The notes: a model not told the origin generated them from the letters alone. Counted from the stretch's first letter, positions 51,561 through 63,496 are shown. The stretch is DNA of 64,000 bases from Elysia chlorotica (GCA_003991915.1 RQTK01000157.1:277802-341801); one strand, 5' to 3'. A program made the numbers and translations.

Positions 51561-52850
51561 ATGTCTGCGATGATGTTTTAAAAAATAATGAAAACCCAAT
51601 CGTTTACAAAGATCCAAAACCTACTCACCCACTCATCCTGCAAAGATTTAAGTATTGCCGGGATACTTGTTGCTGATGGGGGACGTGGCTTCACCAATGC
51701 TGAACCTGTGTGGTGAGCAAAAGTCTTAATTTATAAGAATAGTGGAAAACAATCTAAAAAAAATAAAAATAAAAATAACTGACTTTCAAATGCCTTAGTT
51801 GACATTTTCCCACAACCATCTCAGGCAGACTATTTACAACCATATACAAAAAATCAATTAAAATTTAGCACACACAAAAAAAAAAGAAAAGAAAAATTCA
51901 AATTAATTTTAAAATATACCTGCATTAGAAGATTTTGGTACTAGAAACTATCTGACACCCTGCACATTTTTAATCAGTTACAAGTCATTTTCGTAAATAT
52001 GATGATAAAGGTTCATAAAAGTACAATTTATTTTTGTTTAATAAGTCACTCTTACTCTTCACTGGAATAAGCTGATCGACTGATAGTTTTTCATTGGCAA
52101 TGGGGTCTGTTCCATTGTCATGAATGTACTTCTCAATGAGACGTTTTTCAAATATATGTCCAGACACAGGTGAAATAACAGGGGTCTCTGGTACCTCGTT
52201 ACTGACTGCAAGAAAAGAATAAAAATGCAAATGGGTAAATTTCAATAAAATCAAAATTCATCAATAGCAAAATTTCATATTTCAATGAAACCACAAACTG
52301 GATGAAGAAGTGACTCGTAACAAAGTCAGTTATCACACACAATCAGCTGTGGGAATGGCCTGTTTACTGTAAGGGTATAACATTGATTTGATGAAGTTTG
52401 TTGTATGCCCATTGTTGAATTATTTAATTCATGTAGATCTAGACTCGAACACACTATCAACACCAGCAAAGTAAAGATTTATTGAAATATTTGATATACA
52501 TCATGCCTGATGGTTAAGAAAATAACTCAGCGAATGTCCAGATCTAAATCAGTACTTGACAAGTATCAGTATCTAGATAAAAAATAATCTATCTAGATCT
52601 AGCTAGAGTAGGCATCTAGACTATCTCTAGATTTAGAGAATATAGTGCAACCGGCTAGATAGATCTAGATATGGGATTTAAATTCTTTAAAACTTTAGGC
52701 ATCAGGAAGATATGAATGAAAACAATATTTTAACAGAAATAGTGAAATGCAAATTTCAAACAAAAATAATAGAAGCAAATGTATTTCAGGACAAAAAGGA
52801 GAAAACATTATCCAAAAGCTTAGGCACGCACTTGCACAGCAGAGCGCCAT
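38517..52850 (-). CDS. PRPF19: pre-mRNA processing factor 19 (Prp19/Pso4), U-box and WD40 protein; one exon not found
   Basis: Coding exons in transcript order: 52850-52832, 52205-52056, 51699-51629, 50881-50824, 49488-49405, 48637-48570, 48185-48105, 47320-47279, 46374-46300, 45546-45361, 44637-44482, 43868-43799, 40045-39883 and 38664-38517. All have consensus borders and compatible phases. The protein starts MALCCAISNEVPE, has a U-box (about 1-70, with [13 protein letters not shown]), then the tetramerising coiled-coil region ([20 protein letters not shown]), a linker, and WD40 blades ([53 protein letters not shown]). It is the E3 ligase and scaffold of the NineTeen complex, needed for spliceosome activation and the DNA damage response. 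The exons found give 456 residues against 504 in human. About 50 residues, from just after TDETSG to FSEN of the human protein, are absent. Confidence 0.95.
38683..39726. repeat. 1.04-kb direct repeat, copy 1 (PRPF19 last intron)
   Basis: Nearly identical to about 40221-41266, displaced by about 1,540 bp. The only differences I see are a poly-A length change and one missing T. It lies between the two last PRPF19 exons. Confidence 0.95.
40221..41266. repeat. 1.04-kb direct repeat, copy 2 (PRPF19 penultimate intron)
   Basis: The second copy ends abruptly at TCCTAAAGC, after which the sequence is unrelated. Copy 1 continues at the same point towards exon 39883-40045. The duplicate thus stops short of duplicating the exon and lies exactly in the intron from which a WD40 exon is missing. 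Confidence 0.95.
41428..41812. repeat. tandem duplication of about 200 bp in PRPF19 intron
   Basis: Two copies share GAACTGAAAGTCGAGATAGA, AAAACGAGTTGGGACCGATC, CACTGATGTTGTTGACTAAC and TTTCGCCCATG or TTTCACCCATG. They differ by a few substitutions and a small deletion. Confidence 0.88.
42553..42624 (-). mobile_element. tRNA-like SINE head, minus strand
   Basis: The complement reads TTGGCTTAGTATATAGCTCA then TCCAAGGTTCAAATCTTTGG, an A box and a B box at tRNA-like spacing. It has no recognisable family body. It is a SINE head or tRNA pseudogene. Confidence 0.55.
45258..45297 (-). mobile_element. family 1 SINE 3' tail fragment
   Basis: The complement reads GTGCTGATGTTGGGCGTTAAACC, followed by AACTCAACACC, exactly the family 1 tail. 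The head and body are missing. It lies in PRPF19, just 3' of the exon at 45361-45546. Confidence 0.65.
47622..47735 (-). mobile_element. diverged family 1 SINE, minus strand
   Basis: It has GATCACATTATACTGCACCA and AACCAGTATGG from the body and the B box complement inside GGGGTTCAAACCAGG. The sequence is more diverged than the other copies. Confidence 0.6.
51184..51556. repeat. (GA)n microsatellites in PRPF19 intron 3
   Basis: Two GA tracts, about 51184-51207 and 51500-51556, are separated by purine-rich DNA. The apparent Arg-Glu or Ser-Leu frames are translations of the dinucleotide. Confidence 0.9.
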
Positions 52851-54549
52851 GTTGAAGTTTTGTCACGTGACAAGGTAGACAATGCAAAAACAGGGATTGT
52901 TTTGGGTAGTTCTCTTCTCTGTAAACGAAAAGAAAGAATATTGTTGAATGAAGAGTGACAATCGGAACATATCGATGTACCAGTATGTACATGGAAATCA
53001 GGATCACATGTACCTGTTCCGGTGCCGGTTCCGACAGCTACCAGGCGGTACATTAGTGCTAAGACGATTAGGCATTATTTTTCAAAACCGCGGTTCACGG
53101 TTCCTCCTCTTGGTTCAACCGCTCGAACCACCGGCTAAGATGACCTTCACTTTTCAACTACCAGGGAAAGCTGTTTGCTTAATAAGCTTTGGTAAATGGC
53201 TTATGAGATGTAGGCCTATATTGCCGTGTAACCGTGAGAGCCGCGAGTGAACCAGCGAGATTGACCTTTCCCCTAACTAGAGGTGGGAAACGATGGTTGG
53301 CTTTTGATTCAACCTCCCTCTCCCCCTCTCTCTGTCTGCGGCGAGGTGCATAATATAGCAAGTTGATTTAGGCCTCGTTTTCTTATGAACAGTAGGCCTA
53401 TTATTAGACGTGTGACGTGTGACCAGTATAATTCGCAATGTGTCACAGACTAGAATGGATTGTGTGCCCATTCCTAGCTTTTCCTACCAACCCTATTGAG
53501 TAACAAATGGCATAAACAAACGCGCATGATTTTTTATGTGGATGTGTGTGCCTTCCTATGATTCTATATTGTTTCTCTTCCTGTTGCATCGTTTCTCTTC
53601 TCCTTGCAGCTCGAGTAATACTGTATGTGTACTTATTTTTATGATACTTTTATGTTTACGCCTTGTTCTTGGTTTTCACATTCTTTATATCAACGCACTG
53701 AGTTAATTAAGTTTTTATATTGCTTAATATAATATTGCAAAGCACTTGTAAAAAAAAACCCAGACATTTAGTAATTTATATTGTTTTTTAAGAAAAAATA
53801 ATCAGTCGAAATTTGATTTAAAAAAATATTTCATAACTAGATCTAGTATAAATCCATCCAATCTCGTTTGTTTGTATTTTAATCTTCTCTCTTTTCCTTT
53901 TAACTTTAATGTTTAAAAACTTGTTTTGTTAGAGCTATAATTCATAACACTTACATTTTTGTATAAATAAAATGTTGCACATGAAAGTTAGATACTGATC
54001 TATAGATTGATATAGTTATTTGGCTATTTGTATCTTTTTTGTGCACTTTGTATAAAAAAAAAAAAAAAACACGGATAGACGTGGTGTCCGAAAGTCAAAA
54101 AGCCTAGCATGGGACTTCTTTGAAAGGAATGGTAAACCTGTGACATAATCGCCGCTGAACAGACAAAGCATCACCTTGCGTACGTCAAGCTTTATTGGCT
54201 CAATAACTAATTAGCATCGATAGTAACGCTAAAACTACTTAATGGTTAACCGCGACTTGACAACGGCTAATTTTAAACTTTGTTTCTCTAGTCCTTTAAC
54301 AAAAGAATAGAGAGGAGCTAGTCAATTCACACCATTAGTCGTTGCTCGCGGTTGAAGACGTGGTTGTGCTGAACATTCGTCTCATAAATAATTATTTTAC
54401 TATTAAACACAGAGGACCAGTCTGGTCCTAGATCTAGACTAGCGCGCTGTAGAGAAGAATACTAAGGAATGAGAAGATTAGGGATGTTTGTGAACCACAC
54501 ACATCCTGAAATAATTCTATATCATTGCCTTTCAAATGTTTAAAGCCAA

Positions 54550-54630
<81 letters not shown>

Positions 54631-55540
54631 ATTATGTTAAACTTGCAGTCGCAACCGGCTCGCCAGAGGCTGCAACCGCACCATCAGCGCACGTGGCTCA
54701 ACCTTTCAAGCAGGTTAAATTGTTCGGTTGAACCCACTCCCATATACCTTGTATAATCTACTATTGAAAAAAAACAAAACAAAAAAAGCAACAAGCGTGT
54801 ATTCACGATAACAGATTGTTCAGAGGGAAAAGGCGAGAGAGAGGGACGAGAAATCAATTAAATTCTTATGCATATATAAATTTATGTCTAGTCTCATGAA
54901 CAGCGGAACAGGTATCTGTACAGATACCGGTACAGTTACAGTTATAGGAACAGTAACAGTTACTTGAGCAGAAACAGGTCCAGCCCCGTGTACCGGGTTA
55001 CCTGTTCCGATGGATGTTGGTACTTGGTGGATCAGTTCTCGGTTGCCAATATCTGCTCAGTGTATCATAGGGTGACAAGACAGGTAGGCATGAGTGAGGA
55101 GAAAAATTACACTGAGTGAGTAATGGATTCAAGCAAACACTTCCTCAGAGTGTTACAGACGAAGCACAACTCGCTTTTTGATCATCAATTCCTCTTTTGA
55201 TCGACAATTCGAACTGTAAATTAAGAAGTACATAAAAATGTAATGATAAAGTAATAAAAGTGAGCAAGGTACAGTAACACTGTATAGGCTTCATAATTAT
55301 TATATAATTAATATTGATCTAGATCTGGATCTATATACCTGAAAGAGAGCAATTCAAATGTTTGATTTTTTTTAATTTTAAATTTCTAACAAACCTGTTT
55401 GGAAAATTATTTGATTATTTTTATAGGGAACAAGACTGATGACAAATAGGCCTAAAAAGATTCTATATTCATTGTCATGAGCCAAAGGAATACTGTACTG
55501 GGATACCTAACAAATTTGTGCTGTTTTTTTATGTTCACAG
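52851..55540. other. divergent intergenic region between PRPF19 and the ankyrin-SOCS gene
   Basis: About 2.7 kb between head-to-head genes, so it holds both promoters. A (TTG)n microsatellite lies at about 54551-54628. No TATA box or conserved element can be named. A pyrimidine tract and AG at 55539-55540 (TTTTTTTATGTTCACAG) look like an acceptor for the 5' UTR of the downstream gene, so a non-coding first exon probably lies in this interval. Confidence 0.55.
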
Positions 55541-55621
55541 TCTGACACTAGAAAAAACAACATCAACAGAGCTAACAAGAAAAGAGGCAATACACAACTA
55601 TAGACAGTGGTAACATCAGTC

Positions 55622-57352
55622 ATGGAGCCTGAATCTTTTAAAGTAGATTCAATGCCTCCTTTTCCCAAAAGCGAAGCTTTCAAATTGATAGGCCTATCCG
55701 GCAACGGCTGTCCCTTCAAACTGCTTATAGAAGGAAAAGACTTAAAGATGTTAAAGTATCTACTGTACGAGTGTGTTTGGAGTCGTTTCTCTCTAGACCC
55801 TGCTGACACGATGGAAAACTTCTTTGCTGAGCAAGACAGCCTCCCCAGATGGTTCCTCCATGCCGCAGTATTCACCGGCTGTCCGCTTCTCATAGACTTT
55901 GCCCTTGAGGCTAGGTGCAATGACACAAGCCATTCCCAGTGGAAATCCAGATGTGGCAAAAGTTTGATAACATCTGCAACCAGGAAAAGATATCTACACA
56001 TGTATAATATTGACAATGATGGTTTCAATGATAAAAAAGTTATGGTTAATTCCAGGATAGAGTGCAAATTTCCTCTGACTGATACCTGGATTCACCGCTC
56101 CTTTAAACTCTGCCTTTCTCCCTTACACTTGGCTTGCTGGAGGCTTGACCACGTCTCAATCAAGTCCCTCTTAAAACACGGGGCTGACCCAAACATCGTA
56201 GCCTTGGAAGAAAGTGATAAATGTAGTTTCAGCGCGTTCCCAGCCTTGGCCAAAAATGGAGGCAAGCGTCCAGGAAAGTCCTCAGCATTGCCAGAGTGTG
56301 ATGAGGTTGAGTCTGACCAACAGTCAGGTCTTTGCCCTTTACATTTCATTGCTCTAGGCATTCGGGCTCCTCCGGCAATGTCACTGTTTGCTGGCATAGA
56401 TGGTTTGGAACAGAATGTTTTACATAACAATATTCAGTGCTCAAATTTGAGCATGTGTTCTATGGTGAATGAGCACACCAGTAATAATTCAAATGCAGAG
56501 AATAAATCACGCATCATCGCTGATTGTGTTGAGGGTCTTTTAGCTGCAGGTGCCTGCGTCAACTTTTGTCCACCGCAGAAGTTCCTCATTGGAGGAAACC
56601 CCCTGGACACCCTCCTGCAACCACCCATGCGGATTTTCTATGCGCCAACGACCGAGCGAGGCAACCAGAATCCAGTGGCCTTGAGGCGACAAGACCTGAC
56701 GCAGACGGCCGATAACGTGATTGCAGCTTGCGGCACATTGCTCAAGCACGGAGCATCAGTGTCTCAATCATTTCAAGACCTCTACTCTTGGAGACCCGGC
56801 ATTTTAGACTGCTTTCATCTTCACAACTCAGAGCAGTCCCGACAACTGGTTAAGTACTGCATCCGACTAGGCCTGTTCTCTACTGGAGACTGTACATCTG
56901 ACAATGCCAACCCTTTACGTTTGTATAATCAACTTGTTGAGACGGCATATCTACCATTGGCTCAATTGTTTCCCGAAAATTATCATGGACTGCACCCTAT
57001 GATGATTCGTAGATTTGTGGCAGACGTCATTAATATCAATATTCCATTTCGCCTTGCTTCCATTGTTCTCAGCTGGTGTCCCTTCCCAGTCTTGGTTTGC
57101 GCCAAAAAAGAAATTACTGCGGTTATGAAGAGAACTAGAGGGGATGACGGAACATTGGGCCCAAGAATGCACAATCTCAAAGGATCTGGCTTGGCTGAAT
57201 TTGCTGAAATTGTGAAAGAACTCCAGCTCGCCTCTCTCAGACACAGGTGCGCTTTAAAAATACAGGAACTTGTTCAATTCAGATCACAAAGCATTCTGGA
57301 TCTTCCTCTTCCACCTCCACTGAAACGCAGGCTTATTGATCTTGATTTGTAG
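55622..57352 (+). CDS. ankyrin-repeat and SOCS-box (ASB-like) protein, intronless coding region
   Basis: 576 residues from the ATG at 55622. A TAG at 55601-55603 closes the frame upstream and the only other start in it is a GTG, so this ATG is the start. An ankyrin repeat is clear at about 166-192 (LSPLHLACWRLDHVSIKSLL then KHGADPNI). Weaker repeats follow near 240 (GLCPLHFIALGI), 310 (CVEGLLAAGACVNF) and 370 (CGTLLKHGASVS). The last 40 residues (LRHRCALKIQELV then ILDLPLPPPLKRRLIDL) fit a SOCS box: the elongin B/C-binding LxxxCxxxI helix, and an LPLPxxLK segment that in ASB proteins contacts cullin-5. Such proteins recruit substrates to a CRL5 ubiquitin ligase. The N-terminal 160 residues match nothing I recognise. 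The ASB subfamily is undecided. The antisense frames here are shadows. Confidence 0.88.
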   Translation: MEPESFKVDSMPPFPKSEAFKLIGLSGNGCPFKLLIEGKDLKMLKYLLYECVWSRFSLDPADTMENFFAEQDSLPRWFLHAAVFTGCPLLIDFALEARCNDTSHSQWKSRCGKSLITSATRKRYLHMYNIDNDGFNDKKVMVNSRIECKFPLTDTWIHRSFKLCLSPLHLACWRLDHVSIKSLLKHGADPNIVALEESDKCSFSAFPALAKNGGKRPGKSSALPECDEVESDQQSGLCPLHFIALGIRAPPAMSLFAGIDGLEQNVLHNNIQCSNLSMCSMVNEHTSNNSNAENKSRIIADCVEGLLAAGACVNFCPPQKFLIGGNPLDTLLQPPMRIFYAPTTERGNQNPVALRRQDLTQTADNVIAACGTLLKHGASVSQSFQDLYSWRPGILDCFHLHNSEQSRQLVKYCIRLGLFSTGDCTSDNANPLRLYNQLVETAYLPLAQLFPENYHGLHPMMIRRFVADVININIPFRLASIVLSWCPFPVLVCAKKEITAVMKRTRGDDGTLGPRMHNLKGSGLAEFAEIVKELQLASLRHRCALKIQELVQFRSQSILDLPLPPPLKRRLIDLDL

Positions 57353-59044
57353 AGAAAAGGTCCAGACTACATTTTAATGCTGGAGAGATTTGTGAATTTT
57401 GACACTTTTTTTTTCACTAAATCATAATTTTTTTACTAGCTATAAATCTGGGTCTAACTACTTAAATCCTATGATTTCATAGAGGAAAAAAAAACTGAAA
57501 AAAAAAACTATTTGCATTATGTTTTTGATACACTCTTGTGTAGCTTTGGTTAGTATAACAGGTCTAAAGGGACAATTTTTACCTTGAAATTACTATTTGT
57601 GACTTACTAGAACTGCTTCAAAAACTCCTTAACAGTTTTTTGTTGTTTTTGTTTTGTTTTTTAAAGAACCTATTGTGATGGGTTTCAAGTAGGCTTAAAT
57701 GTATATTGTATTATGCTGTGATATTTCCTGATAAATTGGAGAGTTAATTATCAAAATAATAAAATAACCTCCCATTTTTTTAGGAAGATAATAAAGGGAA
57801 AAAGAATTAATCCTTTGATATCCTAAAATGGATATATACATGTATAACAAGATATGGGAATTTATCATCTGCCAAAATTATGCATAATATTATTTTGTAT
57901 CAGTTACTTGATTTGCAAAGAATATAATTATGAATCTTTAGTGATTGAAGGTTGGCTCAATTGAATTGGATCTGAGCTATATATTTTTTTAATGGATTAT
58001 TTGTTATAATTGTGGTTATAACATCCTTTTTAAATGCTTAAAAATGGCCTTTATAATTAATTTTTATTAGGAACTAGTCAGAGATCTAATGTGCCATATC
58101 TAAAAAAAATAATGTTCTGCTTGTATGCCGCTATTACTTATCTCTTTCAGATGCACTTTTTGAAAAGGTTGTTTTATATTTTAGTTTTACATGTATATAT
58201 ATAATTTACTCAAAACATAGCAGGCACGGGTAAAGAAAAGTGCCTGCTATTCAATTTAATTGCACAAAAGGTCATAGCAAATGGCAACTTGTAATGTTTC
58301 AAAAAATGTTTTTTCTGAAAATTGTCTTTTTAAAAATACCTTGGATTCATAATTAAATATCTGATTTTAATTCTCTAGTTGGAGATCCTATTTTTTTTAC
58401 CCTGTTGCGTAAGGTTTTAGAAATGAAAATCCCATTATTATTGTAATCCTAATCCATTTACCACAAGTGTTCTGTTTAAAGTTTCCGTAGATACTGTTTT
58501 CAATTTTAGTTCTACTCCTTTCTATAGTTATAAGCTATCAAATCTGATATCAAGTGCTTTGGGATTTTTATGCAATTTTATGTTTACTATCTGTTAATGT
58601 AATTTATTATTAAATGTATTAATAATAATTGATTTTATGATTTTAAACCATGCTCTTTCACTGACAAGAGAAAAAATTCAGACGCAATGAATAGTTTTAA
58701 TAGTATGTTCTTATTTGTATTATGATTGTTTTGTTTGTTTTAATTATTATTATTATTATTAATTTATTATTATTATTATTATTAGTGTATATCAGTATTA
58801 ATTATTAAAAATGTGGCTTATTTTTTTATCTGATATCATAGGGATACTGTTCTATATACTCGTACTAGGGAGGTTTTAAAATGATCTTTTTAAAACCTAA
58901 AACTTTATATGAACAAAATTGGATATACTTACACCATGGATTGTGAATTCTAGATGTTTTTAATTGGAGCTTTTTTTCTGTCAATATTAAAAAGAAATGA
59001 ACTGCAATAATATATGCACAGTTTAAGCCTCTTGATTCCTTGTG
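57353..59044. other. probable 3' UTR and AT-rich intergenic DNA
   Basis: A candidate AATAAA lies at about 57758-57763, roughly 400 bases after the stop. An interrupted (ATT)n tract lies at about 58740-58785. No other gene is seen. Confidence 0.5.
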
Positions 59045-60010
59045 GAACATAGGGCCGCACCAACTCTCCTTCACTGGACTCAGTTTTGCCTGGTTCTCTC
59101 CAGCTCGGCCCATGCGGTACCGGCAGCTTTTATCTTTGCCTTGTTACTTCTCCGTCAAATCTGCTTTTTGTTCCTCTCTAAGACAATGTACATTAAACTT
59201 GTGTGCTGGTCGTCCTACCCTGTCGTTGAAAACCTTGAGGTTGGTCTTAAGTACTGCAAGAACCAGATGGTGATCTGATGCTGCGTCCGCGCCGTGTTTC
59301 ACCCTAACGTCGTGCAAGCTTTGTCTCCACTTTCTGCCGATTGTGATGTTGTCTGTTTGATTTTCGGTCTTGCCCTCAGGGGAAATCCGTGTTGTTTTAT
59401 GAATGGCCTACTTTAGCGTTAAAGTCTACCAACAAGATTGTCGTGTCCGTCCTGGTGAATTTGTCGATCACCGCTGGATGTGTTCATAGAAACTCACTTT
59501 CTCCTCGATCTCTGCTACATTTGTGGGAGCATAGCATGGTGACTTTTCTGCCCTTTGAGTTTAATCTTGCAGTGAGACGATACAGATTCCATGACAGTAG
59601 TTCTCGTGTTGCCTCAGGTGTCATAAGCAATGCGACTCCATGTGTGTGTGCTAGACCTTCTTTATTTCCAGAGTGGATTATGGTGTTTCCATCAGCTAGT
59701 GTTCCTGTCTCTGTCCATTTCGTCTCACAGAGACCCAGTATGTTCAAGCCGTACCTGTTCATTTCTTAACATACTTGTACAGTTCTTCCAGTCTCATACA
59801 GGGTTCTGATGTTTCAGGTCCCTATCCTGGTCTTGGTAGCCAGAAGAGTTGTCGACACACCGATTTCCCTAAGGCTTTCACCGTTGCACGTCATGAGCTT
59901 TACAGGAGAGGACTCCTCCTCAACTAAGCTGGTTTTGATGATATTTGTTGCGGTTTCTGTAACAGTATTTGTTTTACGAAACGGGGTTGTTAACCCCATG
60001 TCCAACCCCC
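59045..60010 (-). pseudogene. non-LTR retrotransposon endonuclease remnant (craniofacial-development-protein-2-like)
   Basis: On the minus strand the motifs of an AP-type endonuclease appear in order: NIRTLYETGRTVQV, LNILGLCETKWTETG with the catalytic Glu, GVALLM, FYEHIQR, LLVDFNAKVG, RQSLHDVRVKHGADA and SDHHLV with the catalytic Asp-His. The frame is broken. The Trp of GTWN is TGA, a TAA follows VQVC, and frameshifts lie before FYEHIQR and after it. The reverse transcriptase that should follow (below 59045) is absent. It is a dead, truncated copy of a LINE of the type that yields craniofacial development protein 2-like annotations. Antisense plus-strand frames are shadows. Confidence 0.85.
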
Positions 60011-60038
60011 AATCTGGAGGGCCAGTGAGTGCTCTTAG

Positions 60039-60063
60039 TCTGGCCTCTACTTTTCAACCTGTC

Positions 60064-60112
<49 letters not shown>

Positions 60113-60139
60113 TCTGGCCTCTACTTTTCAACCTGTCGA
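60039..60139. repeat. (ATT)n microsatellite flanked by a 24-bp direct repeat
   Basis: CTGGCCTCTACTTTTCAACC with TGTC lies on both sides (about 60041-60063 and 60115-60138) of about 16 TTA units. The flanks look like a target duplication or a slip during microsatellite formation inside the retrotransposon remnant. Confidence 0.85.
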
Positions 60140-60199
60140 GTTTGGGTGATCCTACCAAGAGAAGAATCTCCTGCCAGTATAGCACTAGAGGTCATTGAG

Positions 60200-61559
60200 A
60201 CGCGCATGCTTCCCCAAAAACGGCAAGATGTCACTCTTTGGGAGGAAAGAATATACATGTAGATCATACAAATTTTTAAATAATATCAATGAACAATAAT
60301 GCGAGGAGATATGCCTACTGAAACCCTGTTTTAATGGTTTGATGGGGCTTTGTTGTTGTTTTTTGTATGTTAAGAGTACAATCTCATCATGTATACAATG
60401 TAGTTGATCAATCCTTCCTTATCCTTATTACACAATAAGCTTTTTTATATATTAGCAAACCAAATTTGTTAGTATTCCACTGTGTGCCTATGTCTTTCGT
60501 GAAAATTTTTTTTTATCAATTTCAAAAGTTCATTATTCTCATTCACTGTGTAAGACATGTAATTTAATATAATGTTCATTATTCCTATCCACCGTGCAAT
60601 ACATGTAAATACTTAATGTTCATTTTTCTCATCCACTATGATGATGTAAACATGTTTATTACTCTTATCCCAATATTTTTATGATTGTTTTCATGGTTTT
60701 ATTACGTGCTAAACCTTTTGTTGTCAATGGAAATTATGACCAAGATTTTGCAGCGCATGGTCATGTCGGTGCCTGACTTGTTATGCCTAATTATAATTCC
60801 TTTTCATACATTTACTTTCATAAATGGTATTAAGTTTTCTTGCTTCAATTGAACACTTTTTTTTTTTTTTGCCCAAAAGGTTTCTTGGTCAAATTTCCAC
60901 TGTTATATATATGGCTGGTGTGTTACAAGTGGAGAGTTAAGGTTCCTACTTCAGAATCTTACGCACACATTTTAAATACCGCACTCCGGTAATCAAAATA
61001 AACAACTAAAAAAAAAAACAACTCATAAATTTATTTTGTCTTACTGTGTTTAATATTATGACTGGTTCTCTTCTTCTAGCCTTTTTCTCTGAAGCTATGA
61101 CATATGTACCGTGTACATTATCATGTAGTCTCAGTTTCCAACTGCATGAGTAGGAGATAACCCAAGTGAAAAAGTGTCGTCTTGGAGTGTGTCCCAATTC
61201 TGGCCCTTGTATGAATTTATGAAAGAAAACCAAACAACAATGACAGTGTTTGCAAACGATTTGAGGCAAGATAAAAAAGACGAAAAAAAACAACAACAAC
61301 AAAAACTGTCAATTGGTAACCCAATTGGGCCAAGAACGTCCGACAAAAAAAAAAACAACAAAAAAAAACTAACCAACAACAAAAACAACTGTCAATTGGT
61401 AATCCAAGGACGTCCTCTCTGTTTTTCTTTTTTTTTTTTACAGGAAGCATGGAAAAAAAACAACTGCATTTTATTAAGAATCATCAAGGAATGTTTAAAA
61501 GCTTTAGGTTAAATGTAAGACTGAGAGGGAATTGTATGCTGCAATAAATTACACTGATT
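60200..61559. other. non-coding stretch, no gene recognised
   Basis: AT-rich DNA. At about 61305-61415 the motif CTGTCAATTGGTAA with GGACGTCC or GAACGTCC occurs twice, separated by A-rich sequence, as a short local duplication. The frames over it are homopolymer translations. Confidence 0.5.
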
Positions 61560-61590
61560 TAATAATAATAAGAAGAAGAATATTAATAAT

Positions 61591-61668
<78 letters not shown>
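61560..61668. repeat. (AAT)n microsatellite
   Basis: An almost uninterrupted AAT run of about 30 units after a few AAG units. It directly precedes the dispersed repeat copy at 61677. Confidence 0.95.
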
Positions 61669-61670
<2 letters not shown>

Positions 61671-61676
61671 TACTAC

Positions 61677-61799
61677 CATATTAGCCTTCATAGAGAAAGC
61701 TGGAGTATGCGGTAAGAATTTAGTCGCCGTCATTACAAACGCATAACTTTCAATTCTCTAATGACTCTATTAAACATTTACTTCTAGATGGGTAGAGCT
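61677..61799. repeat. dispersed repeat copy 1
   Basis: It shares CCTTCATAGAGAAAGCTGGA, CTTTCAATTCTCTAATGA and TTACTTCTAGATGGGTAGA with 63879-64000 in the same orientation, at roughly 90 per cent identity. Both copies follow AAT-rich DNA. I cannot name the element. Confidence 0.85.
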
Positions 61800-62097
61800 T
61801 ACAGGTCTTAATAAGATAAGATAAGATTACAGAAGCCTTTATTATCCCATAAGGACATTTTTCTTGGTCGTACAATAATACATTATTTTAATTCAATATC
61901 ACAACATACGTTGTACATGATTGTGTGAGATAAAAAATAATCATAATGATAATATAATAAAATAAGCATTTTACATTCACATGTAAAATTGTTGTAATTA
62001 TACACTGCCAGACATAAATAATTTTTATTTAGAAACACATGTAACGCGTATACAACAAGAGATTTACCACTGCAAACACAAGTCATCTAAGTATGAC

Positions 62098-62312
62098 GTT
62101 GAGTTGAGTTGGTCCTGCGTTAGCACTATATAGACTATATTGTAGACGGGTCCAAATATTGACGTCTGAGAATTTAAAGTCCGTCACACACAAAACAGGG
62201 CGGGGATACAGAGGACGAAAACGGACAAACAAATCTGTCGACCATGGGACCCGAACCGCGAACCTCCCGACCCGGAGACTAACGTTCCACCACTTAAGCC
62301 AGTTCTCCCCCC
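62098..62312 (-). mobile_element. tRNA-derived SINE, family 1, minus strand
   Basis: The complement has the head with B box GGTTCGGGTCCCATGG, the body (TGTATCCCCGCCCTGTTTTG; GACGGACTTTAAATTCTCAG) and a tail near GTGCTAACGCAGGACCAACTC. The middle body segment is deleted relative to the other copies. Confidence 0.8.
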
Positions 62313-62399
62313 TCAGTTTAATTATAGCAATTTTGCAGCAATGTGATGGATGTTGGTACACACTAGTTTTAATATCTGTCTGTTATGACCCTTTTTGAT

Positions 62400-63425
62400 A
62401 TTGCTCTGTTACTTCTTCGTGATGTTTCATTATCACTATGAAAAGGGTGGTTTATGTCTGATGTTATGCATTTAGCTTTATTCATTACTTGTAAAATATA
62501 CATGTCTTTGAGATGGGTTGGTTCACAGTCAATGATTTGGGAAGTTTTCTAATGGTAAATTTAAAAAAAATTCTTGGATTTATAATTAATTAATAAATAT
62601 AAGGCATGTATTATCTGGGGCTGGGTATACAGATTATACACAAGTATGCTTTACGCACTACACTTTATACATGTATTGTGTTTATAGTGTTAATGTCCAT
62701 AATGGATATAAAGGATGTTTCTCGCAAATGCTTTATTGAACTTTTAAGTATGTTTGACAAACAAAATATTTATACTGATTGAGTTGTGTGAGTTGTTTTT
62801 CTTGACGTCCAACGCCAACAACAAGGCTATAATGGGGACGCGTTGCAAGACCAAGGGCTTAAAGTGAAAACCTGGAATCAGAAACAGATCGATTTCTGAA
62901 TACTAGTTATCAAATCGCATGATGATTGACCATTATTGAAATTTTGGAAAAAGCGTAATTTCATGACTAGCTGTAACTAAGCATAGTGTGTAACAATCTT
63001 ATGTATTATGCATTGAAGTTCGTGCACTATACAATAATTAAGTCTCGTTCGTATAATAATTTTTATGCACTTTTTCTAGCGTGTTGTTGTTGTTGTTATG
63101 TTATAATACATGTACACAAATCAGTTGTGTACGGTAAAGCCACACTGAGGTCGAAATGTAATATATCAATTCATCGATAATTCTGCCATTGTGGTCTAAG
63201 TTGTTTTGATGATCTCGGAGGACCACTATGTGTGCGCGGTAGTGAAGCTTCTGTTATAAAGAAATGAGGAGAATAACTAGAGGTTCTACATAGAAACGTA
63301 TATTCAAATAATAAAAAAAAAAAAATTTCTTTTTTTTTATCTTTTCATGTTTGTTGAACACAAATATGAGTGATAGGTGACTCACAGAATTAAAAAAAAT
63401 ATAATCATAAATGGCATTTAAAGGG
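62400..63425. other. non-coding stretch, no gene recognised
   Basis: AT-rich DNA without recognisable exons. A weak family 1 tail-like motif (GACGTCCAACGCCAACA) lies at about 62800. Confidence 0.5.
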
Positions 63426-63426
63426 A

Positions 63427-63429
<3 letters not shown>

Positions 63430-63496
<67 letters not shown>

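Noticed and set aside
55607-55621. upstream start of the ankyrin-SOCS frame at 55607
   Set aside because: The codon there is GTG. The first ATG in frame is at 55622, and a TAG lies at 55601.
55507-56067. 186-residue minus-strand frame over the ankyrin-SOCS gene
   Set aside because: It is fully antisense to a well supported plus-strand coding region and has no family motifs.
59389-59769. 126-residue plus-strand protein
   Set aside because: It is antisense to the retrotransposon endonuclease remnant, whose motifs are clear on the minus strand.
61174-61512. 112-residue Lys/Asn/Gln-rich frame
   Set aside because: It is a translation of A-rich runs and of a short local duplication, and overlaps equally long frames on the other strand.
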